From: CAZYVU01 sp964651435
GTDB taxonomy: Bacteria; Desulfobacterota; Syntrophorhabdia; Syntrophorhabdales; CAYQXL01
NCBI GenBank assembly: GCA_964651435.1
Contig: CAZYVU010000001.1
Span: 1-64,000, forward strand
Length of the DNA stretch: 64,000 nt
Direction of reading: 5' to 3'
Positions 15,438 through 23,879 of the stretch are shown one piece after another. Every line of letters starts with the position of its first letter. Position 1 is the first letter of the stretch. A program made the translations under genes and the position numbers. Under the pieces are notes generated by a model that saw nothing but the letters and a program-made list of their open reading frames with translations, did no database searches and had not been told where the DNA came from.

Positions 15438-15812
15438 GTGACGTTACGAGAGGTAGGGGAAATACTTGACGCAACCGTCGTTGTCGGCAAAGATCAGCTC
15501 GAACGGGAGGTGAAGACGGCCTTCGGCGCAGACCTGATGAGCGATGTTTTGGCCTTTGCCAAGCCGGGAAGCCTGCTCCTCACGGGCCTGACAAACTCCC
15601 AGGTCGTCCGCACGGCTGACGTCCTCGACATCGCCGCCATCATCATGGTGCGGGGTAAACAACCTTTAGCTGAGACCGTTACGCTCGGTGAAGAGCTGCA
15701 GATTCCGATCCTGACAACAAAGTATATCCTCTTTGAGGCTGCCGGCAGGCTGTTCGCAAAAGGAATCGTCGGCTGTGTGGAAAAGGTCGGCGAGAAACGT
15801 GACTTCTCATGA
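15438..15812 (+). CDS. DRTGG-domain regulatory protein
   Basis: This 124-residue protein consists of a single DRTGG domain. The start is MTLREVGEILDATVVVG, the centre contains FAKPGSLLLTGLTNSQVVRTADVLDIAAIIMV, and the end is ILTTKYILFEAAGRLFAKGI. DRTGG domains occur in phosphotransacetylases and inorganic pyrophosphatases and as stand-alone genes beside hydrogenase or NADH-dehydrogenase operons; a ligand-sensing role is assumed. GTG 15438 follows GAGGAGACGAAC. Its end overlaps the ATPase gene by 14 bases, so the two are probably partners. Confidence 0.82.
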   Translation: MTLREVGEILDATVVVGKDQLEREVKTAFGADLMSDVLAFAKPGSLLLTGLTNSQVVRTADVLDIAAIIMVRGKQPLAETVTLGEELQIPILTTKYILFEAAGRLFAKGIVGCVEKVGEKRDFS

Positions 15813-16257
15813 CGCCGTTCTTTTCGAGGAATCCTATCCGGTGGACGGGGGCAGGTTTGACCATGCCGGAAAAATCTCCACACGCATAAAGACCCTGCTT
15901 ACCAAAATGAAGATACCGAAGGACCTGGTGAGGCGTACCGCCATCGTTGCCTACGAGGCGGAAATCAATATCTGCTCCTACGCAGACCGAGGAACGATCT
16001 CCCTTAAGGTTACACCCGAGGACATAACGGTTGAGGTTGCCGACACGGGTCAGGGCATAGCCGATATCGATCTGGCCATGAAGGAGGGCTACTCGACGGC
16101 CACGGAAAAGATCTGGCGCATGGGTTTCGGGGCGGGCATGGGGTTGGCGAACATGAAGCGCTTCGCCGATATTTTCTCCATCGCCTCGGAGGTAGGCAAA
16201 GGGACGCGCCTCAAAATGGTCATTCACCGACGCAAGTCTGTCGAGACAGGAGCATAG
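15799..16257 (+). CDS. HATPase_c (anti-sigma-factor-like) ATP-binding protein
   Basis: This 152-residue protein consists of a single GHKL ATPase domain without a histidine-phosphotransfer region. The N-box is RRTAIVAYEAEINICSYA, with a Glu-x-x-x-Asn-like arrangement. The G1 box is VEVADTGQGIADI and G2 is GFGAGMGLANMKRFAD. It is the same size class as SpoIIAB/RsbW-type kinases. GTG 15799 is taken as the start because it couples with the DRTGG gene, and residues before it would duplicate that gene's frame. Target and regulator are unknown. Confidence 0.8.
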   Translation: MTSHDAVLFEESYPVDGGRFDHAGKISTRIKTLLTKMKIPKDLVRRTAIVAYEAEINICSYADRGTISLKVTPEDITVEVADTGQGIADIDLAMKEGYSTATEKIWRMGFGAGMGLANMKRFADIFSIASEVGKGTRLKMVIHRRKSVETGA

Positions 16258-16280
16258 TACTTAGCGCGCCCACGTTTCTC

Positions 16281-16310
16281 TTGACTTTTCACACCCGGTT
16301 ACCATATAAT
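16281..16310 (+). promoter_or_regulatory. Sigma-70 promoter of the rplU operon
   Basis: TTGACT (16281-16286), 18-base spacer, perfect TATAAT (16305-16310). The rplU ATG is at 16348 with AAGGAG eight to nine bases upstream of it, so this transcript has a conventional leader of about 30 bases. Confidence 0.85.
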
Positions 16311-16347
16311 GAAAGGCTTTTTTTGAAATAAAACTAAGGAGTTTTCT

Positions 16348-16677
16348 ATGTACGCCATTATTCAGAGCGGCGGCAAACAGTACCGCGTGACGGAAGGCAT
16401 GAAGCTGAAACTGGAAAAACTGTCCGGCGACGAGGGCCAGGATGTGACCATCGGGGAAGTCCTCGCCGTAAGCGACGGCACGACGACGACGATAGGCAGC
16501 CCATACATCGGCGGCGCGTCGGTGACGGGCAAGATCATGTCTCACGGCAAGGCCCGAAAGGTTACCGTTTTCAAATATAAACGGAGAAAAGATTACAAAA
16601 AGAAGGTCGGTCACCGGCAGCACTTTACGGAGCTGCTTATAGAAAAGATACAGACGGAGGCACCACATGGCGCATAA
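16348..16677 (+). CDS. rplU: 50S ribosomal protein L21
   Basis: Large-subunit protein L21 binds 23S rRNA. The 109 residues begin MYAIIQSGGKQYRVTEGMKL and include the VFKYKRRKDYKKKVGHRQHFT block that marks the family. It is the first gene after the strong promoter and overlaps rpmA by 11 bases. Confidence 0.98.
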   Translation: MYAIIQSGGKQYRVTEGMKLKLEKLSGDEGQDVTIGEVLAVSDGTTTTIGSPYIGGASVTGKIMSHGKARKVTVFKYKRRKDYKKKVGHRQHFTELLIEKIQTEAPHGA

Positions 16678-16921
16678 GAAGGCGGGCGGAAGCTCACGGA
16701 ACGGAAGAGACAGCAAGGGCCAGCGCTTGGGTGTTAAGATATATTCCGGCCAGGCCGTCAGGGCGGGCAGCATCATGGTCCGGCAGCACGGCACGAGAAT
16801 ACACCCTGGCGCCAACGTAGGGTTGGGAAGGGACTACACCCTCTTTGCGCTCGTCGACGGAGTCGTGAAGTATGAAACGGCCGGCACGAGAAGGAAGGTA
16901 AGTGTTTATCCTGCTGAATGA
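16667..16921 (+). CDS. rpmA: 50S ribosomal protein L27
   Basis: L27 has an N-terminal tail that reaches the peptidyl-transferase centre. The 84 residues start MAHKKAGGSSRNGRDSKGQR with no extra N-terminal processing peptide, followed by IMVRQHGTRIHPGANVG. It overlaps obgE by 4 bases. Confidence 0.98.
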   Translation: MAHKKAGGSSRNGRDSKGQRLGVKIYSGQAVRAGSIMVRQHGTRIHPGANVGLGRDYTLFALVDGVVKYETAGTRRKVSVYPAE

Positions 16922-17916
16922 AATTTGTCGATGAGGCCCACATCTTCGTCAAGGCGGGTGACGGGGGAAACGGGTGCGTAAGCTTCCGGAGGGAGAGGTT
17001 TATACCCAAGGGCGGACCCGATGGCGGCGATGGGGGCAAGGGAGGAGACGTAGTTATCGAAGGCAGCAACATCCTGGCAAGTCTTATCGATTTTACCTAT
17101 AGACATACATACAAGGCGGAAAACGGAAAAAACGGGGCCGGCGGCAACAGGACCGGCAGGTACGGCAAGGATGCGGTCATCACCGTTCCTCTCGGCACCG
17201 TGGTGTTCGAGGAGCCCCTGTCCGCAGAGATCTGCGACGTGGTGAAGGACGGAGAGCGTTTTGTCGTGGCCCGCGGAGGTAAGGGGGGCAGGGGCAACAG
17301 CCGCTTCGTGTCATCGCGCCACCAGACGCCTCTGGAGTTCGATTACGGCAAGGAGGGCGAGGAAAGGTCTCTTCGCCTCGTGTTGAAGCTCTTGGCCGAC
17401 GTCGGTCTCATCGGCCTGCCGAACGCCGGCAAATCGACGCTCATCAGCCGCCTGACGGACGCACGGCCCAGGATAGGCGATTATCCCTTTACAACGCTCA
17501 GTCCCAACCTCGGAGTGCTGAACGACGGCGACCGCAGGCTCGTCATGGCCGATATCCCGGGCTTGGTCGGCGGGGCGTCGGAAGGGAAGGGCTTGGGCTT
17601 CACGTTCTTGAGGCACATCGAGAGGACGGCCCTCATGCTCTGGGTTCTAGACGCATCCCTGCCTTCCGTACGGGAGGACTACGCAACCCTGGTCCATGAA
17701 ATTGGCTCCTACAGAGACGAACTTCTGAAAAGGAAGCGGATAATCGTTCTCAACAAGGCCGACCTGGTGAGCAACGAACAGGCCCGTTCCCTGGCAGCAT
17801 ATTTTATGGAGCGGGAGCGGGACGTGGTCATTCTAAGCGCGCTGGAAGGGTCGGGCATCGACGCCCTGCGCCGGCGTCTGGGCGAGGAGGATACGAGCTT
17901 TGGCCGCCACAACTAA
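16918..17916 (+). CDS. obgE: GTPase Obg/CgtA
   Basis: This ribosome-associated GTPase acts in 50S maturation and the stress response. The 332 residues have the glycine-rich Obg fold at ~1-157 (PKGGPDGGDGGKGGDV). The G domain at ~158-330 has G1 GLPNAGKSTLIS, the switch block DYPFTTLSPNLG, G3 DIPGLVGGASEGKGLG and G4 NKAD. The variable C-terminal OCT domain is missing, as in many short Obg proteins. The end overlaps proB by 17 bases. Confidence 0.97.
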   Translation: MKFVDEAHIFVKAGDGGNGCVSFRRERFIPKGGPDGGDGGKGGDVVIEGSNILASLIDFTYRHTYKAENGKNGAGGNRTGRYGKDAVITVPLGTVVFEEPLSAEICDVVKDGERFVVARGGKGGRGNSRFVSSRHQTPLEFDYGKEGEERSLRLVLKLLADVGLIGLPNAGKSTLISRLTDARPRIGDYPFTTLSPNLGVLNDGDRRLVMADIPGLVGGASEGKGLGFTFLRHIERTALMLWVLDASLPSVREDYATLVHEIGSYRDELLKRKRIIVLNKADLVSNEQARSLAAYFMERERDVVILSALEGSGIDALRRRLGEEDTSFGRHN

Positions 17917-19015
17917 CATCAGGCGGGTCGTCGTCAAGATAGGGACGTCGATCCTGGTAGACGACGAAAGAAGGATTGACCCAGCCGTGTTCAGGGATCT
18001 GGCCAGGCAAGTCAAGGCTGTAAAGGCCATGGGGGTCAAGACAATCATTGTCTCCAGCGGCGCCATAGCCAGCGGCATGGAGATGCTCGGCCTCACGAAG
18101 AAACCCAAGGAGATAGAGAAGAGGCAGGCCCTCGCATCTATCGGTCAGATCATCCTCATGAACACCTACTCTGACGCCTTTGCCGAGGAGAACCTGCGCA
18201 TCGGCCAAATCCTGCTTACCCACGAAGACATCAAGAACAAGGAACGCTGCCTTAACGTCATGAACACGCTGAACGCGCTGATGTCCATGGACATCATACC
18301 GGTCATCAATGAAAACGATGCCCTCTCCTTCAAAGAAATCCGCTTCGGCGACAACGACAACCTGTCGGCGCTCATTGCCCAGATATCGGATGCAGACCTT
18401 CTCATGCTGCTTTCGGACGTCGACGGCCTCTACGAAAAAGACCCGAACAAACATCCCGACGCCCGCATGATCCCCGTGGTCAGGAAGATAGACGCCGACC
18501 TCGAAAGGGCGGCCAGCGGCACGAGAACGGAACAGAGTACGGGAGGCATGGTAAGCAAGCTTGAAGCGGCAAAAAAAGCGGGTTCATACGGCATCCCCAC
18601 AAGGGTCGTCCGGGGAAGCGAAAAGGACATCGTCGTTCGCCTCGTCCGGGGGGAAGATATGGGCACCCTTTTCCTGCCCGAAAGGAAGCTGGCCCGGAGA
18701 AAATGGTGGACCGCATACGCCTTCAAGGTCAAGGGCATCCTCTGGGTCGACAGGGGTGCCGAGGAGGCCATCAGGGGCGGCGGCAAGAGCCTTCTGCCCT
18801 CCGGCGTCACGCGGTGCGACGGTGAGTTCCGCCGCGGTGAGTGCGTCGAGCTGAAGAGCGAAGGTTCGGGGTGCACCATCGCCCGCGGCATCATCAACTA
18901 CGGGTTCACGGAAGTGCGAAGGATCAAGGGCATCAAAAGTGTTGATATACAGAAGAAGCTTGGCTATAAATACACCGAAGAAATCATACACAGGGACAAC
19001 ATGGTGCTTCTATGA
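17900..19015 (+). CDS. proB: Glutamate 5-kinase
   Basis: First step of proline synthesis: ATP-dependent phosphorylation of glutamate. The 371 residues comprise an amino-acid-kinase domain (RRVVVKIGTSILVDDE, IIVSSGAIASGMEMLG, INENDALSFKEIRFGDND, GTGGM-like STGGMVSKLEAA). The C-terminal PUA domain covers ~285-365. It overlaps both obgE and proA, giving strict coupling of the two proline genes. Confidence 0.97.
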   Translation: MAATTNIRRVVVKIGTSILVDDERRIDPAVFRDLARQVKAVKAMGVKTIIVSSGAIASGMEMLGLTKKPKEIEKRQALASIGQIILMNTYSDAFAEENLRIGQILLTHEDIKNKERCLNVMNTLNALMSMDIIPVINENDALSFKEIRFGDNDNLSALIAQISDADLLMLLSDVDGLYEKDPNKHPDARMIPVVRKIDADLERAASGTRTEQSTGGMVSKLEAAKKAGSYGIPTRVVRGSEKDIVVRLVRGEDMGTLFLPERKLARRKWWTAYAFKVKGILWVDRGAEEAIRGGGKSLLPSGVTRCDGEFRRGECVELKSEGSGCTIARGIINYGFTEVRRIKGIKSVDIQKKLGYKYTEEIIHRDNMVLL

Positions 19016-20256
19016 ACGCGCAATTATTGGCCGAAAAAGCACGGGCAGCGGCCCACGCCGTGGCCCACGCAACGACGGAACAGAAGGATCGGGTCCTGCT
19101 CTTGCTGGAAAAGCTGCTGGAGGAGCGGAAGGGGACCCTTCTGGAGGCGAACGCAAGGGACCTTGAGGCAGCCCGGAAGGCCGGCCTGGGGGCCAGTCTC
19201 CTGGAAAGGCTGAAGATTGACGACAAGGCAGTAGAGGAGATGCGGCTGAGCCTCAAGGACGTAGCGGGCCTGCCCGACCCCGTCGGCGAGATCACGAGGA
19301 CCTGGAGGCGGCCCAACGGCCTCCTCGTCGGAAAGATGCGCATACCCATCGGCGTGATCCTCATCATCTACGAATCCCGCCCCAACGTAACCGTCGAGGC
19401 CTTTTCCCTCTGCCTCAAGAGCGGCAACTGCGCCATTCTCAAGGGCGGCAAGGAGGCCATCCATTCCAACAGAGCGCTCTACGCAACCATACAGCAAGCC
19501 CTGCGAGAGGCGGGCATGCCCGAAGAGGTGGCGCAGCTTGTGGAGACGAGCGACAGGGAGTATCTCTATTCCCTGCTCCGCATGGACGAATCGATAGACC
19601 TCGTTATCCCGAGAGGCGGCGAAGAGCTCATCCGGAACGTGGTGGAGCAGTCGCACATCCCGGTCCTGAAACACTATAAGGGCGTATGCCACATCTTTGT
19701 CGACCAATGGGCCGATTTGGAGAAGGCCTTCGACATAGTCGTGAACGCAAAAGCGCAAAAGCCGGCCACATGCAACGCATTGGAAACTTTGCTCGTTCAT
19801 GGGGCGGTCGCCGGCACCTTTCTTCCTGAGGCCGCCCGAAGGCTGAAGGAGAGGAGGGTCGTTCTCAGGGGATGTCCGGAGACGTTAGCCATCCTGCCCG
19901 GCATAGAGGAAGCGGACGATTCAGATTGGTCAAGGGAGTACCTTGACCTGATGCTCTCGGTAAAGGTCGTGGGCACCATGGAAGAGGCCATCGACCATAT
20001 TCGGCGGTTCGGATCGTCCCACACCGACGCCATCATTACCGAGCATTACAATAACGCCTGGCGCTTCATACGGGAGGTCAACTCTTCGCTCGTGCTCGTC
20101 AATGCGTCAACGCGCCTTAACGACGGTTTCCAGCTTGGGCTGGGAGCGGAGATGGGAATCAGCACGACAAAGCTCCATGCCTTCGGTCCCATGGGGCTCG
20201 ATGAGCTGACGGTGACGAAGTTCATCGCCTTCGGTGACGGACAACTGAGGGTCTAA
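19012..20256 (+). CDS. proA: Gamma-glutamyl phosphate reductase
   Basis: Second step of proline synthesis: NADPH reduction of glutamyl phosphate to the semialdehyde. The 414 residues belong to the aldehyde dehydrogenase superfamily, with the catalytic Cys in KPATCNALETLLVH, the GVILIIYESRPNVTVEA block and the closing GLGAEMGISTTKLHAFGPMG. It overlaps proB by 4 bases and nadD by one. Confidence 0.97.
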   Translation: MNAQLLAEKARAAAHAVAHATTEQKDRVLLLLEKLLEERKGTLLEANARDLEAARKAGLGASLLERLKIDDKAVEEMRLSLKDVAGLPDPVGEITRTWRRPNGLLVGKMRIPIGVILIIYESRPNVTVEAFSLCLKSGNCAILKGGKEAIHSNRALYATIQQALREAGMPEEVAQLVETSDREYLYSLLRMDESIDLVIPRGGEELIRNVVEQSHIPVLKHYKGVCHIFVDQWADLEKAFDIVVNAKAQKPATCNALETLLVHGAVAGTFLPEAARRLKERRVVLRGCPETLAILPGIEEADDSDWSREYLDLMLSVKVVGTMEEAIDHIRRFGSSHTDAIITEHYNNAWRFIREVNSSLVLVNASTRLNDGFQLGLGAEMGISTTKLHAFGPMGLDELTVTKFIAFGDGQLRV

Positions 20257-20891
20257 TGGCGATAGGGGTCTTCGGGGGAACTTTTGATCCGGTTCACATT
20301 GGCCACTTGCGGGTGGCCGAGGAGATCAGGGAGGCCTTCGGCCTTGACAAGGTTCTTTTTGTCCCTGCCTGTTACCCACCCCATAAGACAGAGCGGAACA
20401 CCGCCGACGCACAGACCAGGTTGGAGCTTTTGGGCCTTGCGGTTCGGACGGCAGGGCCCCTCGCCGTGTCCGACATGGAGGTTCGCCGCGGAGGCATGTC
20501 TTACTCCATCGACACGATTCAGGCACTGGAAGGCGAGCACCCGGACCTCTATTTCATTCTGGGCGTCGATGCCTTCAGGGATATCCACACCTGGCGCCGT
20601 TACCCCGAACTCTTTTTTCACACCAATTTTCTCGTCATGACGAGGGAATCGGGAATGCCTGCAAAGATCCTGGACCTTGTGCCACCGGACGTGAGGGCCC
20701 TCATGAAGGACAAGGGCGACGGCGTCCTTGAACACGGATCGGGCAAGCGGGTCTATTGTTACCATGTCACACGGCTTGACATTTCGTCCACGAGAATACG
20801 GGAGCTGGTGAGGGCCGGAAAATCGATCCGTTACCTCGTTCCCGAAGCGGTTGAACACTATATCCTTGACAAGGGGCTTTACCGGAACTAA
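20256..20891 (+). CDS. nadD: Nicotinate-nucleotide adenylyltransferase
   Basis: This enzyme adenylates NaMN to NaAD in NAD synthesis. The 211 residues have G-G-T-F-D-P-V-H-I-G-H (nucleotidyltransferase HIGH-type motif) at ~7-17 and the ISSTRIR-like motif (DISSTRIRELVRAG) near the C-terminus. The stop is directly followed by the rsfS start. Confidence 0.96.
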   Translation: MAIGVFGGTFDPVHIGHLRVAEEIREAFGLDKVLFVPACYPPHKTERNTADAQTRLELLGLAVRTAGPLAVSDMEVRRGGMSYSIDTIQALEGEHPDLYFILGVDAFRDIHTWRRYPELFFHTNFLVMTRESGMPAKILDLVPPDVRALMKDKGDGVLEHGSGKRVYCYHVTRLDISSTRIRELVRAGKSIRYLVPEAVEHYILDKGLYRN

Positions 20892-21278
20892 ATGGAAGCG
20901 AAAGAACTGGTTTTCCTGTGTGCGCGTTGCGCCGAAGAAAAGAAGGCGAAGGACATAGAGGTCCTCGAACTTGCGGGCCTCACCGATATTTCCGACTATT
21001 TCCTGCTCGCCACGGGTACGTCGGAGAGGCATGTGCGAACGATATCGGAACACATAGAAACGGAACTGAAACAGAAGGGCGTGCGATCCTTCTCAATGGA
21101 GGGATATGCGGAGGGGCGCTGGGTGGTCATAGACTACCAGAGCGTCGTGGCACACATTCTCTTGGAGCCGCTCCGCGACCTCTACGACCTCGAAAGCCTC
21201 TGGCTGGAAGCCAAACGATACAGAATCGAGAACGAAAAGAAGAATTTAGGGGTGGGACATGGACAAGCAAGCAGTTGA
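20892..21278 (+). CDS. rsfS: Ribosome silencing factor RsfS
   Basis: RsfS binds L14 and blocks subunit joining when nutrients are low. The 128 residues carry LAGLTDISDYFLLATGTSERHVRTI and the W-V-V-I-D-Y-Q-S-V-V-A-H-I motif. It begins on the base after the nadD stop. The C-terminus overlaps dksA by 20 bases. Confidence 0.95.
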   Translation: MEAKELVFLCARCAEEKKAKDIEVLELAGLTDISDYFLLATGTSERHVRTISEHIETELKQKGVRSFSMEGYAEGRWVVIDYQSVVAHILLEPLRDLYDLESLWLEAKRYRIENEKKNLGVGHGQASS

Positions 21279-21612
21279 GTTCTTCAAGAAAAGGTTGCTT
21301 ACGATGCGCGAGCAGATTCTCAGCAAGGCGAGGAAGCTAAAGGAAGACTCCTACACGCTGGGGACGGACGGTATACAGGACATGGCCGACGCCGCAAGCA
21401 ACGCCTACAACGCAGACATCCTCATGAGCATCAGCAACAACGACCGTCAAATCCTCAAGGACGTCGATAACGCCCTCGATAAGATCTCCAACGGAACGTA
21501 CGGGGCTTGCGAGGAATGCGAAGAGAAGATCAACGAGAAAAGGCTTGAAGTCAACCCGGTGGCACGGTATTGTATTAATTGTCAGAGGACGCTGGAAGCA
21601 AAGGCCAAGTAG
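21259..21612 (+). CDS. dksA: DksA/TraR-family zinc-finger transcription regulator
   Basis: This 117-residue protein is predicted to enter the RNA polymerase secondary channel. A coiled-coil (residues ~1-75) is followed by the C4 zinc finger: C-E-E-C in YGACEECEEKI and C-I-N-C in ARYCINCQ. The coiled-coil tip contains DMADAAS, in the place of the acidic D-x-x-D-x-A tip of DksA. A ppGpp-linked role is inferred from the family. Confidence 0.9.
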   Translation: MDKQAVEFFKKRLLTMREQILSKARKLKEDSYTLGTDGIQDMADAASNAYNADILMSISNNDRQILKDVDNALDKISNGTYGACEECEEKINEKRLEVNPVARYCINCQRTLEAKAK

Positions 21613-21616
21613 CTGA

Positions 21617-23002
21617 ATGAAATACAAGATTCTCATCTTTGTATTCTTTCTGTTTCTTCTTCTCTATCTGTATGTTTCACACCTAAACCAGGACACTGCA
21701 CGGCTGTACTTGGGCTACGAGCGTTTCTACGAAAACTCTGTCGCCGATTTCGTCTTCATCTCCTTTGCCGTCGGCGTCATATTTTCCTTTATTCTCGGTT
21801 TCTTTTTCGATCTGAAGCGGCTTTTCGGCGGCTGGAGACAGGACCGCAGGGGAAAAAAGCGGGAAGAAATCGATGAGGCCCTCGAGAAGGCAAAGGCCTA
21901 CGATCGCAGGGGAGACCGGGACAGGGCCGTCGAGAGCCTGCAACGGCTTATCAAACGGTCCCCCGAAGCCGAAAAGGCCTATCTCGTCCTTGTCGATCTT
22001 TACGCCTCAACGGGTGACCAGGACAGGGCCCTTGAAACCATCAAGGCCGCAGAGGCCGCCCTGGGCCGTCGCGAGGACTTCCTTCTTCGGGAGGCCGGGC
22101 TGTTCCTTGCCAAGAACGGTGCCAAGAGCGCCGAACCTCTTTTGAGAGAGGTCATCGAGAAAAACGAAGGGAACGTTGAGGCCCTTACCCTCCTGAGAGA
22201 CCTGTATGTGGGGGACCGCAATTGGGCCGCCGCCCTGGACGTCCAGCATCGTCTTGGCAGGTATGTCAAAACGGAGGCCGAACAGAGAAGGCTTGCCGGC
22301 CTGCGATACGAAAAGGCGCGGGAGACCTTTCTCAAGGGCGACGACAGCCTCTACCCCGCCGTAATGAAGGAAGCGAAGGACATACTGGGCGACGACAAGA
22401 CCTTTATACCGGCATACATGCTCCTTGCCGATGTCTATGCCGCCACGGGAAAGCCGAACGAAAGGGGACGCGTATACGGACGAGGCTATTCAAAAACGGG
22501 ACACATCATCTTTCTCCTCAAGATGGAAGATCTTTACATAGCGAGAGGCGATCCGGGCGTCATACTGAAGATCTACCGCCGCATCGTCGATCTGTCGCCA
22601 AAGGACCACCTCATACTATTCCTTTATGCCCGGCTCTGCCTGAGGCTCGAAATGATCGACGAGGCGATCGACACCCTCAACGGCCTCCTCCTTGAGGGGG
22701 AAAGCTTTCCGGGTCTTCACCGCGCATTGGCAGAGGCTTTCGCCCACCGGGGAGAGATGTCCCGGGCCGTGGAAGAGTACGGCAAGGTCTTTCCCACGGA
22801 AAGGTCCTACATACCCTTTGCCTGCGGCATCTGCCACACCCGCCACGAGGATTGGGCGGGGTTCTGCCGGCAGTGCTCCTCCTGGGGCTCGGTGAACGTG
22901 CGCAAGGAGGATTTTCTCACGTCCCAGTCGGCAGACCTGAAGGCCATCTACGAACGGGAGGCCTTCGGCGACAGAACGACAAGCGAGGAATTGGGGGGGT
23001 AG
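21617..23002 (+). CDS. LapA-LapB-like fusion: membrane-anchored TPR protein with C-terminal zinc ribbon
   Basis: The 461 residues start with two membrane segments (~4-20 and 46-67) separated by a short loop, as in LapA (YciS). Tetratricopeptide repeats follow (~95-420). The C-terminal rubredoxin-like ribbon is CGIC..CRQC, as in LapB (YciM). In E. coli, lapA and lapB are adjacent genes whose products control LpxC turnover through FtsH; here both parts are in one chain. The similarity to LapB includes the tail ACGICHTRHEDWAGFCRQC. The role in LPS control is inferred. Confidence 0.8.
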   Translation: MKYKILIFVFFLFLLLYLYVSHLNQDTARLYLGYERFYENSVADFVFISFAVGVIFSFILGFFFDLKRLFGGWRQDRRGKKREEIDEALEKAKAYDRRGDRDRAVESLQRLIKRSPEAEKAYLVLVDLYASTGDQDRALETIKAAEAALGRREDFLLREAGLFLAKNGAKSAEPLLREVIEKNEGNVEALTLLRDLYVGDRNWAAALDVQHRLGRYVKTEAEQRRLAGLRYEKARETFLKGDDSLYPAVMKEAKDILGDDKTFIPAYMLLADVYAATGKPNERGRVYGRGYSKTGHIIFLLKMEDLYIARGDPGVILKIYRRIVDLSPKDHLILFLYARLCLRLEMIDEAIDTLNGLLLEGESFPGLHRALAEAFAHRGEMSRAVEEYGKVFPTERSYIPFACGICHTRHEDWAGFCRQCSSWGSVNVRKEDFLTSQSADLKAIYEREAFGDRTTSEELGG

Positions 23003-23180
23003 CCGTGCAATCATTGAGGCATGCGAAGGGTATTCCGCACCCCTCTGCTTGCGGGCGGCATGGAGAGCCGGAATGAAAAGCCGCTCCCTGAAAGGACCCT
23101 CATTGCCGGCGGCGGCACCATGTTCAACAGGCAACTGATGCGGCCTTCCTTCGCTTGCAGTTTCGGGCTGGATAGATACG

Positions 23181-23879
23181 GTGCATGACCTGCTCGGGTC
23201 GCTCTTCTCTCTCCTGTATCCGCTAAAATGTGGGGCCTGCGGCCGGCAGGCCGGGGCAGCTCTCTGCCCGTCCTGTTTCGCCTCCTTTCGCCCCGTTACC
23301 GAAGACATGACCTGCCCCTTGTGCGGCAGATGGCTCGGCAGGCGTATACCCTGCGGCCAATGCCTTGAGGTCGACCGGGGGTTTGACGAGGGCCGCTATG
23401 GCTTCTACTACGAAAACAGGCTGCGGGAGGCGCTCCACGCCTTCAAGTTCGGCGGACGCAAGGATGTGGGCCGTCAGCTCGTATGGGCGCTGAAGGATAG
23501 GCTGGCCGATTTTGAGGATCGAATCGACTGCATCGTCCCCCTTCCCGTCACCGAAAGGAGGCTCTGGCAAAGGGGCTTTAACCAGTCCTACATTATTGCT
23601 GAGGAAATTGGGAAGATGACCGGGAAACCCGTTCATCCGGGCATTCTGCGCAAGACGCGACAAACGCAGGATCAGTTCAAGCTCTCGCGAGAGGAGAGAA
23701 AAAAGAACGTCCGGAACGCCTTTTCCGTCAAAAATGGTCGGGACCTGGCGGGCAGCCGGGTCCTGCTCGTCGACGATCTCTTTACAACGGGCTACACAGC
23801 CAAGGAGGCGGCACGGGCCCTCAGACGCTTGAGGCCCCGATCGGTCTTCCTTTTCGCCCTGGCGAGGACGCCCCCGTGA
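23181..23879 (+). CDS. ComF-family phosphoribosyltransferase-like protein
   Basis: The 232 residues are built as a double zinc ribbon (CGACGRQAGAALCPSC and CPLCGRW..CGQC) followed by a PRTase fold. The PRPP-like loop is RVLLVDDLFTTGYTAKEA, and the flexible loop RKTRQTQDQFKLSREER is the ComF hallmark. ComF acts at DNA uptake in competent bacteria, while in many non-competent species the role is unknown. GTG 23181 has no good Shine-Dalgarno. The 178 bases upstream contain no gene. Confidence 0.9.
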   Translation: MHDLLGSLFSLLYPLKCGACGRQAGAALCPSCFASFRPVTEDMTCPLCGRWLGRRIPCGQCLEVDRGFDEGRYGFYYENRLREALHAFKFGGRKDVGRQLVWALKDRLADFEDRIDCIVPLPVTERRLWQRGFNQSYIIAEEIGKMTGKPVHPGILRKTRQTQDQFKLSREERKKNVRNAFSVKNGRDLAGSRVLLVDDLFTTGYTAKEAARALRRLRPRSVFLFALARTPP

